Assembly (NCBI GenBank): GCA_964036315.1
Contig: OZ038478.1
Coordinates: 142,890,057-142,954,056 of the forward strand
Length of the DNA stretch: 64,000 bases
Reading direction: 5' to 3'
Origin: Acanthosepion esculentum
Taxonomy: Eukaryota; Mollusca; Cephalopoda; Sepiida; Sepiidae
The notes beneath the pieces are model-generated. The model searched no databases. It saw nothing but the letters and a program-made list of their open reading frames with translations, and was not told the origin of the DNA. The translations under genes and the position numbers were made by a program. This document shows positions 10,781 to 19,389 of the stretch, piece after piece (the first letter of the stretch is position 1; every line of letters begins with the position of its first letter).

Positions 10781-10882
10781 TCCCAGATCAAAATAAATTA
10801 TTAAATAAAAGATCCGAGCTAATCTCAAAATGTAGACATGAAAACAAATTTTTACTACGTAACTTAAAATAGAAAAATAAAT

Positions 10883-11394
10883 AAATATATAAACAAACAA
10901 CAATAAAATAAGCAAAATAAACTACTCCAAACAAATCACAAAACCACACCTGTTAGAATATGCGAAATAAAATCAAAACAAAAGAACGGACGAAAGTTAT
11001 AACTGTTATACAAATAAAAATAAAAATAATAAGCAAAACAATTTGACCCAAATAAATAAGCGAACAAGCGATTTCCGGTAAATGGCGGCCATTATAGACT
11101 ACCAACAATAAGCTATATAAACAAATTTTTTTACTACGTTAACCAAAAACACTGATCAAAATAAAAGAATAAATAAATAAATATATAAGATAAAAAATAA
11201 AAATAAAAAAACAAACAAAAAAACAAGCAAAATAATTTGACATAAATAAATAAACAAATAAGCGACTTCCGGTAAAAGTACCCGCCAAAATATACTACCC
11301 ATAATGCACCACTGACCCTTATATAAACAGCCGAGAAAAATAACAGCACTAGTCGCCTGACGATTGCACTAGCATGAAACAGATTATTTACACA

Positions 11395-11395
<1 letters not shown>
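10883..11395 (+). promoter_or_regulatory. Promoter-like repeat, right-arm copy
   Basis: This mirrors 9545-10053. It carries GATTTCCGGTAAATGGCGGC (from about 11070) and GCGACTTCCGGTAAAAGTA (about 11262-11280). Here the block is not next to the spacer RT's 3' end, so the duplication separated it from its likely parent element. Confidence 0.4.

Positions 11396-11396
<1 letters not shown>

Positions 11397-11474
<78 letters not shown>
11397..11474. repeat. (CT)n(AT)n compound microsatellite, right arm
   Basis: A CT run to about 11431 is followed by an AT run to about 11474, the mirror of the left-arm run and a few bases longer. Confidence 0.95.
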
Positions 11475-11476
<2 letters not shown>

Positions 11477-11511
11477 CGCATTGAGCCAGCAACCCTTCTT
11501 TCATGCAAGCT

Positions 11512-12295
11512 TCATTAAATATGACAGACAAGGTACTTTGATTAAGTTGTTTTTATAATTTCACATATGATCTTTAAATAACAATGTGCATGTGGATGAA
11601 TTCTTGTGCGATCTTTTGAGGAAATTTGTAATAACACCTTTTTTATACCTAAGAGGGCATTCACTAGAGAAATTAAAATGGTGAGAGTCTTTACTAGTGA
11701 TGTTTTTATAAACTGATCAAGAAGATCTAAAAATGGGAGTTTATTTTTTTCACTAAGTTCATTTATAAAAGAGAAAACGGAATTTTGTCAAAATGTAGTT
11801 TTTAGATTGTCAATTTCCTTTTAGTTATCAGCTAAAATAAATATATCGTCTATATAACGAACATGTATTATGTGTTTAATAACTTTAGTAAAAACCTTGT
11901 TTTCAACGCAGATCTTATAATAATTGGAGAAGCTCGGCCCAAGAGGCTTCCCCATCCTTAGTCCATCAGTTTGTGTGTAAATAGTACCATTCTGGCTATA
12001 AGAAGGAGCTCGAGGGGATCAAGGGAGCAATAGATTTTTGGGATATTTTTTTTAATATTGGGTTGGATTGATGGAGGTGGAAAATTATATTATACACAGA
12101 TTTAAGAATAATATCAATAGTTTCTGTAACATGAACATTATTAGTAAATAAATTTTCTATATCAAGTGAAGCAAGAATATCTTGGTTTGGTTTTACTTTT
12201 GTACTTTTAAGTATTTGTTGGAATTCATGGATAGATTTACTGCTATAGTTAGTTGAAAGATATGGGTTAAGATTATCATAATTTTGATAGTTGTT
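11512..12295 (-). pseudogene. Second Penelope-like family: RT fragment (right arm)
   Basis: This is the mirror copy of 8650-9430, with the same RT blocks (RYIDDIFILADN, LPFLDLL) and the same stops. The damage therefore predates the inverted duplication. Confidence 0.85.
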
Positions 12296-12297
12296 AT

Positions 12298-12705
12298 ATG
12301 CATGTTGAAATCCGAGAAATGATAGGTCGTAATGGGTATCCCAGTCCTTATAAGTATCCAGGTTGGCAATCTCCAGTAATTTTATTTATTTTTAGTTCTC
12401 CTACAAGAACATTATTTATTATAGTTAACAATAATAATTCACCTCTTAGATCAAAATTAAATAGAACAAATATTATTTACAATTTTAAATGTACATTAAG
12501 AAATTGTGTTGCTAATCAATCAAAATTCGTAAACAATGAAATGGGCCACACTACATGTTTAACAAGAAGACCCACGCTACATCTTTTGAACCATAGCTCA
12601 ATTGGTCTCATTTAGATATTCATGGAGACCTACCAGACTCTATTCGAAACATACTTATTGATAATACAAATATAATAGCATCGTCTACTGGTAAAAAAAG
12701 ACTAA
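12298..12705 (+). pseudogene. Second Penelope-like family: GIY-YIG fragment (right arm)
   Basis: This is the mirror copy of 8241-8646; the 105-aa frame at 12298-12615 translates identically. It abuts the first Penelope-like relic at about 12705 in the same shuffled order. Confidence 0.72.
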
Positions 12706-13743
12706 AAATAAATTTACGAATTTTCCAATGGTGTTCCTTGTCTATGATCTCAACCTGGTCCCACATTGGGCGGTGATCTCCCTTCTCTCTCCATATGTGG
12801 TCAGCCACGCCTTAGTTTTCCACTTCCTTTCGTGTTACAGTTTTCTGCTGTTCTTGAAGCCTTACCTTGAGGGGGCGGCCTGTGTCTTCTTTATATTTCT
12901 TTCTGCAGCTGCACGGGATAGCCTACATGCAGTCTTTAGCCATGTTCTCCTCTATGGGGGTTTTACTCGGGAGAGATATCTGCGAAGTGTCGTCAAGCTT
13001 TTGAAGGTTGTTCTGATGTTATATGGACCGCAGATCCATTGTATTTTCACTGATAACCCCTTCACATAAGGCCGGTAGACTGAGTGTTGTAGTCCTCCTC
13101 CTCTTGTACCCACCTATCTCAGTTTTGTGGGGCTGCTGCCATGTACCTAGCATAGTTGTTACCTTGTAGGGTACTACTTATACTGACCAATTCTTTATCT
13201 AATACCTCTGATCGCCACGTATGACTTTTGCTCGGTCTTGTAAGCAGCAGACGACCCCTTTCTCTACGCTGTATGGATGGTGCGAGTTGAAATTGAGGTA
13301 CTCTCCGGCGAATGTCGGTTTACGGTATACGGATGTTTTGAACACATGCTCTGTTCGAGATATTAGAACATCCAGGAATGGGAGTGTGTTGTTACTTTCT
13401 TTCTCCATTGTAAACTGTATCGAAGATCTTATTGAGTTCATATGGTCCAGTAGAACCTGAACATCTTCCTGGTGTGGCCAGAGTATGAAGCTATCATCTA
13501 CGTACCTTAACCATATAGCTGGCTTTAGAGATATAGATTCTAATACCATTTCCTCAAAGTATTCCATGTATATATATTCGCCATTACTGGTGATAATGGC
13601 GAGCCCATTGCCAAGCCCTCATCCTGTCGATATATGGGTGATCCCATTCCGAAGTGTGTTGTTTGTGTACAGAAAGTCAACATCTCCATCAGATTATCTA
13701 TTGGAATACTTATCCGTTCTTCTAGGGATGAGTCAGAGGCCAA
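12705..13743 (-). pseudogene. Penelope-like RT with GIY-YIG endonuclease (right arm)
   Basis: This is the mirror copy of 7201-8240. The frames at 13540-13743 and 13199-13567 carry GLAMGSPLSPVMANIY, LRYVDDSFILW and VYRKPTFAGEYLNFNSHHPY, and the degraded GIY-YIG part lies at about 12710-12915. The stop after the RT and the frame breaks match the left copy. Confidence 0.87.
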
Positions 13744-14209
13744 TCGGGCGGTGAGAACAGTAGATGCGATTAGTGGAAATGCACATATATATTAAGCTGC
13801 GAATAAAATAGGTAGGTTATATTTGGAGGAAATGTTAAAATATAATAAGCAGGAGTTGGAATAAAAGTGGTGGTTGGACGAAATGCTAAATCAATTAAGT
13901 GTCAGTTGGGAAAAGGGGAAATAGAATGTTCCCCCTCGAGCATATTAAACAAATAGTATACAAGGATACCTCATTAAAAATGAGAAAGAAAGTTGAGCTG
14001 ATACGTTAAGATTGGGATACGAAATTATTTCGATTTTGGTCAACAAATATATATTCACTGAGAAAAGGTTTAAAAATAAACGCTATGCAATTGCCGACTA
14101 CTTGTGAATATTAATAATCAGTTGATGGGTTCACTCCTTCCTTCATCACATCAATATAAATGTTTATATATTTTTGTAAAACATATATATTTATATGTAT
14201 ATATTTTTG

Positions 14210-14440
14210 TTTGCACATATTTAGGATTTGTTTTATAATCGTGGGTGTATTATATGGTACCTATGGAAATTTGGCATTTTGGCACGTGTTCGTATTGAAT
14301 GGCCAGAAAAGAGTTTTTTGTGTGAATTATCTCATTTGTTAGAGTGAATGGGACATGATTAATATTTTCTCAGAGTAGAATTTGCACATATTTAGGATTT
14401 GTTTTATAATCGTGGGTGTATTATATGGTACCTATGGAAA
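14210..14440. repeat. 60-bp direct repeat at the outer edge of the right arm
   Basis: Bases 14210-14269, inside the arm, are repeated exactly at 14381-14440, immediately outside the arm edge. Both begin TTTGCACATATTTAGGATTT and end ACCTATGGAAA. The left flank of the left arm has no such extra copy. Confidence 0.92.
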
Positions 14441-14544
14441 AGGTGCTTTTATTTAGTTTTTTATACAATTTCTTATTAGATCTTATGAATTCTTTTCTTT
14501 TCAGATGATAAATTATATAAAAACTGTCCGGATGTTCTTTTTAT

Positions 14545-14592
14545 CGGAGCGCTTTCGGCTATACTTTTAGCCATTTTCAAAGAATAAATAAT
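14545..14592 (-). ncRNA. Hammerhead-ribozyme-like core (decayed, tentative)
   Basis: On the minus strand, TTGAAAATGGCTAAAAGTAT is followed by AGCCGAAAGCGCTCCGATA. GGCT and AGCC form a stem II next to GAAA, as in a hammerhead ribozyme, but the first core box reads TTGAAAA instead of CTGANGA. Hammerhead motifs are known in Penelope-like elements, and a Penelope-like GIY-YIG fragment lies just downstream at 14746. Activity is unlikely with this core. Confidence 0.35.
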
Positions 14593-14745
14593 TTAACTGT
14601 TAAATAAGAAATATTTTGTTGCATATATGTTTTATAAAATGTTTTCATTTTTCAGAACATGTTCAAGATATTGTTTTCATGGTCATAGTTTATATTATTA
14701 AGTGTTGTTTTTTTTGTTTTTATTAATAAGACTTCCATTTATTTG

Positions 14746-15020
14746 CATGTAGATGATGCTATTATATTAGTATTGTCAACGAGTATATTACGGATAGTGT
14801 CCGGTAGGTCTCCATGAATATTTCAATGAGATCTAATTGAGCTATGGCCAGAAAGGTGTAGAGTGAGTCTGCGTGTTAAACATGTTGTAGTTTGGCCTAT
14901 ATAATTATTTACGAATTTTGAATGATCAGGAATACAATTCATTAATGAGCATTTAAATTCGTAAATAATATTTGCCGTATTTAATCTTGTTCTAAGCGGT
15001 GAATGATTATTTTTACCTAT
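14746..15020 (-). pseudogene. Penelope-like GIY-YIG domain, divergent third copy
   Basis: The minus strand reads NNHSPLRTRLNTANIIYEFK, CSLMNCIPDHSKFVNNYIGQ and TTTCLTRRLTLHLSGHSSIR, ending near LPDTIRNILVDNTNIIASS. YIGQT is the second half of the GIY-YIG signature, and the arginines in TRRL are typical of the family. It is homologous to 8241-8646 and 12298-12705 but clearly diverged, and better preserved at the active-site motif. The RT part is absent. Confidence 0.8.
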
Positions 15021-15057
15021 AAGTTTAGAGATTTAAATTTTTTTTTATTAATAAGTA

Positions 15058-15084
<27 letters not shown>
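15058..15084. repeat. (TA)n microsatellite
   Basis: A short pure TA run immediately precedes the foldback at 15087. Confidence 0.9.
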
Positions 15085-15086
<2 letters not shown>

Positions 15087-15088
<2 letters not shown>

Positions 15089-15314
15089 AGACATTTTTAT
15101 GTTTATAAGTTCTTTTTATAGATACAAATATTTAAGTAAATGCTCTGTTTATAATAAACAGTATTAACAACATTTAGCGGCCTGAATGTCCGAGAAATTC
15201 TGATAGAAAATAGGCCGGTAAATGTTGTTAATACTGTTTATTATAAAGTGAGCATTTACTTAAGTATTTGTATCTATAAAAAGAACGTATAAACATAAAA
15301 AATGTCTTAAATAA
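15087..15314. repeat. Foldback (imperfect palindrome) of SINE-like 3' tails
   Basis: The left arm runs from TTAAGACATTTTTATGTTTA through AGATACAAATATTTAAGTAA to AACAACATTTA. The right arm is its near-exact reverse complement, ending in AAAAATGTCTTAA. The arms are about 95-100 bp with a short loop around GAATGTCCGAGAAATTCTGA. Each arm is the 3' part of the repeat whose full unit follows at 15315-15664, so two tails lie tail-out in inverted orientation. Confidence 0.88.
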
Positions 15315-15664
15315 TTGTCGGACTTTGTCCATGTCTTAAAGTAGGACGTCATTTGTTTACATTTGGATACGCATTGAGCAGATCTAAATGAATGAGAGAA
15401 TATCATGGAGAATTGTTTTTAAAACAGTAAAATCGATCTTGCTGAATGAACGCTCCTCTGTGGCCCAATCGGTTAAGGCACGTCAGGCTATATGACGGTT
15501 CTGTATATGATACGGATTCGATTCCTGTCGGAGGACTCATATTTTCTATGAGAATTTCTTGGACATTCAGGCCGGTAAATGTTACTATTACTGTTTATTA
15601 TAAAACAGAGCATGTACTTAAATATCTGAATCTATAAAAAGAGCGTATAAAAATAAAAAAATGT
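15315..15664 (+). mobile_element. SINE-like repeat with internal tRNA-like promoter
   Basis: The unit starts near ATAATTGTCGGACTTTGTCC, followed by GACGTCATTTGTTTACATTT, a tRNA-like segment at 15452-15535, and a tail (CATTCAGGCCGGTAAATGTT through AAAATGTCTAAAATA). The same order is found on the minus strand at 60451-60770. The tRNA-like part gives it RNA polymerase III promoter boxes, but it sits in the middle, about 140 bp from the 5' end, unlike classical SINEs. No protein is encoded. It could be a SINE or a MITE that captured a tRNA-derived sequence. Confidence 0.72.
15452..15535 (+). promoter_or_regulatory. tRNA-like region with A box and B box
   Basis: TGGCCCAATCGG (15461-15472) resembles an A box and GGATTCGATTCC (15514-15525) a B box. 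GCTCCTC at the start can partly pair with GGAGGA at the end. The spacing and an uneven anticodon arm make a working tRNA unlikely. Confidence 0.7.
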
Positions 15665-15666
15665 CT

Positions 15667-15985
15667 AAAATATTTGCAACAAGCTCGTGGAAGGCTACCC
15701 GAGGCGTCTGCAGGCTGTAGTTGACGCAGCAGGATCATCCACAAAGTAATATCTGAAGACAATCCAAAGGATGTGTATACTTTTGCAAAGATATTTTTCA
15801 AAATTATCCTTGTTTAAGAATCAGTTTTAAATTTTTCAAATGTATTTTGTGTATTAAATAATAAGTGTGATGGATCTGCTTATTAAAACAAATTATTGGA
15901 GTTTAAAAAATTAATTGTTCCTACCAAAATAAGCAAAATACATCTAGTTTTCAAGAGGGTGTAGACTTTTGCAATGCACTGTAGC
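15667..15985 (+). mobile_element. Tc1-like transposon, 3' end only
   Basis: The start gives VEGYPRRLQAVVDAAGSSTK, the C-terminal end of a Tc1 transposase. The right terminus reads GTAGACTTTTGCAATGCACT and ends in GTA, consistent with a terminal inverted repeat at a TA target. The rest of the element is missing, replaced upstream by the SINE-like repeat. Confidence 0.78.
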
Positions 15986-16175
15986 TTTGAGTTACTTTAC
16001 CTCTAAGAAAATAAAACAATGGAATTTTAACAGAACTCTTCTCTCTCTGTATAATGGACATTATTTAAGATTACTGGAGGAGAGTTGGGTTACGTACAGT
16101 GATACTAATGAGATTATTAGCAAGACTAAATATCTGTATAAAATAAATATTTTCATCATATAGCTACATATTTAC

Positions 16176-16835
16176 ACTATTAACATTATTCGGACTATTG
16201 TCCTCATCTTTGTCGCCATATTTATTACAACGCTTCAGGTGGTTGGAATGTCGAACTGGATCCTTTATTGCGCTCACTGTTCTAAACCAAAAACCCCGTT
16301 GAAAAATTCGTAAACTGAAGGAATCAACACATATGCTATGCCACAAAAATCTCTTGTGCCGAACAAGCAGAGAAATGAATACAATATGGGAAACAGTAAT
16401 AAGAAGTGCCAGAGAAAAGCGATAATAAGAACAAAAAAAATTGCAATATGAGCTATGGTAAAGACATGGTTTATAACAGCAAAAATTGCAATATGAGCAC
16501 TGGTAAAAAATGGTGCTGAAGACATTAGGTTTATAATTCCCAGAAATTCATACACAGGTGTCCTCAAGGATAAGGGTGCTGGTTCAATCCAATGACAGGA
16601 CCCAACGAGTGTGGGTTCAATACCCGGTTAAGGCAGTGGAAAACCTGGAGAGAGGAATTAACAGGAGATAACTGATAAGTGACATCCATTAAACATGACA
16701 TGTGGAACTAGAACAGCAAAATAAAGGGCTCAGTTCGACATGCCATCCACCTGAAGAAGACCGGAGCGTACAACCGCCGAAACGTTGTGATAAATATTGA
16801 GGACATGAGGACAATTGTCCGAATAATGTAAATAG
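16176..16835. mobile_element. Inverted-terminal-repeat element of about 0.66 kb
   Basis: The left end has ACTATTAACATTATTCGGAC followed by a TATTGTCCTCAT stretch. The right end, reverse-complemented, has ACTATTTACATTATTCGGAC and CAATTGTCCTCAT. Farther in, both sides share CTTCAGGTGG and GTCGAACTG. The right arm holds CTGAAGAAGACCGGAGCGTA plus a CCGAAACGTTGTG core; the left arm lacks about 28 bp of it. No transposase frame is present. The class is unknown; the core motif recurs near Penelope-like debris. Confidence 0.6.
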
Positions 16836-17157
16836 TTTACATAATATCTCATCTCGGAAATATAGGCAGCTACATTATTTACTGAATTATATAATTATTA
16901 TAATTATTATTATATTATAATATTCTATTGACATAATTGTTATACTTTTTGAAAGAGTCCATGTGGACCAACCAGATTGTTCACAGAATAAGAACGGGAA
17001 GTGAATGCAAGAGAAATTACAAAACAACGAGAAAATGGGGAATTTTTCGGTTTGAGGAAAAACTCATCCTAAATAAACTTGAGAAAAGAGAAAAAACAAC
17101 CTGTTACTACAATTAACATTATCGTTCCTGGTGATATTTTAATTCAACATTTTTTAT

Positions 17158-17466
17158 ATGCCATATCCCTCTAAGATGTGGGAGATATTTGCTATTCCTC
17201 CTATCCTTTCTTTCTTAGAATTTTTCCTCTTTCTATCAATTACACTTCCTGTTCAGCCATACATTTGCACAAATTACCTGTTACTCGCTGTTTCCTTCTG
17301 CCCCTCTTACCTTCAGTGTCAAATGTTCCTTTCTCTTTCCTAATAATAGCGTATCAGCAAAATGTAAAATCTTTCAGTTTCTATAAAATTGTGTCTTTAT
17401 CCTGTTAAATTTCCTTTCTTTTCTCACATACTTTGTCCATGGCATTCTCATCATCCTTGTGTAGAA

Positions 17467-17538
<72 letters not shown>

Positions 17539-17565
17539 GTATTTATATATATATTTATATATATG

Positions 17566-17621
<56 letters not shown>

Positions 17622-17715
17622 TGCGTATATCAGATATATGTAAAAATGCATGTGTAAATATATGTGTCGTGCATTGACTCTTTAGGACCTGGGTTATCAT
17701 GGTTCTCCACAACTT
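17158..17715 (-). pseudogene. RTE-like LINE 3' end with (TA)n insertion
   Basis: The minus strand gives [20 protein letters not shown] (about 17450-17390), HLTLKVREGRRKQRVTGNLC and KCMAEQEV, the C-terminal pattern of the RTE-like LINE. A large TA tract at 17469-17618 separates this from [17 protein letters not shown] near 17715, which belongs to the next copy's 3' end. Stops and frame changes are present throughout. Confidence 0.65.
17469..17618. repeat. Long interrupted (TA)n microsatellite
   Basis: TA repeats cover about 150 bp with a few ATTTATATGTA-type interruptions. All open frames of alternating Tyr-Ile here are translations of this run. Confidence 0.95.
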
Positions 17716-18160
17716 CTTTTTACTTCATATTTCTATGTAATGTTTGTCTCGTTACTATCCTTGCCTGTCCCCTTTTCTGTCATGCATTTACACATACTCG
17801 TTTGCTCGGTTGCTTTCTCTTTCTATCTGCTTTCAATATTTTCTGTATATCAAATTCTAAGATTCCTCTTTCATTATGTGTCTCAGATTCCTATTACGAA
17901 TATCTTTTTTGTTTCCATTTTCCTTAAAACTAACTCCTTCATATATTTCGACCATGATTTTCTCAACATCCTTCTGTAGAGTCACCTATAGGTAAGTTCA
18001 ATTCCCCTCGTCACTTGTGAGTGAATTGCCCAGCATTCAGTGCCATATTGGCAGGCTGATGATAAATATCAGTTCAGCATTCTTTGTTTGGTTTCTAACT
18101 GAAATCTTTTACTGATTACTATTTCTATTACAAGTTGTTTTAATAAAAACTACCATAGGC
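17680..18160 (-). pseudogene. RTE-like LINE 3' end, second copy
   Basis: Minus-strand frames give a decayed version of the same RT C-terminal region: a KDVEKIMVEIYEGVS segment about 17970-17925, then weak similarity through EYV, and [14 protein letters not shown] at the 3' end near 17715-17675. It resembles the copies at 5.6 and 34.6 kb. No catalytic motif remains. Confidence 0.55.
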
Positions 18161-18183
18161 AGTTTTTAGTGCGAAAACAAAAA

Positions 18184-18700
18184 TCAATAGATTGAAGTAT
18201 GGCTTCGACCGTTGATCACACACTGAAAATGAATATAGGCAAAAAATTGGAAAAAATACCAGGAAGAGGAAATGTAGAATATGATATTAATTGTTGTTTC
18301 TATCATAATTGACATAATTTGAACGTTGTTAAAAAAAAACACTTTCAGATTAGGTGAATTCGGAACACGAGAAATGATTGGATCTTTCAATGGCATAGCG
18401 TTGGTGGAATCTGTATGAATAATTTGAAAGGTGCTAGAAATCTGAGGAGACTTGATCTCACTCATTATCCATGAAAACCACCAAACATGCAAATTCATGA
18501 AATAATAATAAGAAGTTTTAATTTGTTTTATTACATTTTAAGTAATATACACTTCAACATAAATATATATCAATGTAGTTAAAAAACATAAAAATAAATC
18601 AGATTAAATTAAAATAATTTTTATATGCCAAAAATATTCTAAAATTATATTCACTTGAAAATATTTTTTGAATATGGAAAAAAAAATTGAATATTTAAAA
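18184..18700. other. AT-rich DNA, no gene recognised
   Basis: A 104-aa minus-strand frame at 18184-18498 has no recognisable domain and lies in AT-rich sequence; it is not supported as a gene. Confidence 0.5.
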
Positions 18701-18737
18701 TATTGCTTGTTTAAAGAAAGCTGAAATCATGCAATCA

Positions 18738-18895
18738 CAGAGGCGGAAATAGAGAGAGGTGGAAAGAGAGAGAGAGAGAGAGGGAGAGAGAGGTGGAAAC
18801 AGAGCGGTGGAAAGTGAGAGGTGGAAAGACAGAGAAAGATGGAAAGACATAGGTTGAAAGAGAGAGGTGGAAAGAGAGAGAGGTGGAAAGAAACT
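18738..18895. repeat. GA-rich minisatellite with GGTGGAAAGAGA units
   Basis: Units of the type GAGAGGTGGAAAGAGA recur with GA runs between them over about 155 bp. Confidence 0.9.
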
Positions 18896-18899
18896 TAAA

Positions 18900-19385
18900 T
18901 AATTATGCGCTCGACGGCCGACATACATAAGATTCACACACTTTTAGTATGATAGAGATAGATACATAGGAAGAATAAAGAGAAAGAAAGGGGGGTGTAA
19001 TCGGGATGGTATTGATTGTAATAGTGATGATCATGCTGATAGTTGTGGTGATAGTGAATTTGTGTTTATTTTTTAATGTTTTGTTATTTATTTATTTATT
19101 TATTTATTAGTACTTTATATACAATTTTGATTCTATAAGCCATACAATACAAACACTTATAATAAAATTTAAATATTATTAATAACTATATATTGTATTT
19201 ATGGGTAAAATATATTCATGTAATAACAGAATTAGGGAGATTTGATTATTGTTTTATATTATTAAACATAAGAAAGGAAAAGAGAAAAAGTCAAAGAAAA
19301 TTCCGTTGAAAACTGATGTTATGTCGGAGTCTGGTGAAGTACGTCATGTCTCTTTGGGATTCAAACGTTTATAAATGAAGATTTT
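18900..19385. other. Unrecognised DNA with a (TTTA)n run
   Basis: A TTTA run lies at about 19084-19110. No gene is supported. Confidence 0.6.
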
Positions 19386-19389
19386 ACCA

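Larger units (their letters stand above)
10883..14380. repeat. Right arm of the 3.5-kb inverted duplication
   Basis: This 3,498-bp segment is the reverse complement of 6564-10053. Identity ends sharply: inside at the TATATATTT shared edge (10883), and outside after CAGAGTAGAA (14380), which mirrors TTCTACTCTG at 6564. The few substitutions and the microsatellite length difference make this a recent event. Confidence 0.95.

Noticed and set aside
15452..15535. Functional tRNA gene
   Set aside because: The acceptor pairing and anticodon arm are poor, and the segment recurs inside a repeat at 60.6 kb, so it is a SINE-type tRNA-like promoter.
17389..17712. Several open frames rich in alternating Tyr and Ile
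   Set aside because: They are translations of the TA microsatellite; the same applies to frames at 4.3, 9.4, 28.1, 29.2, 46.5, 59.3 and 63.2 kb.
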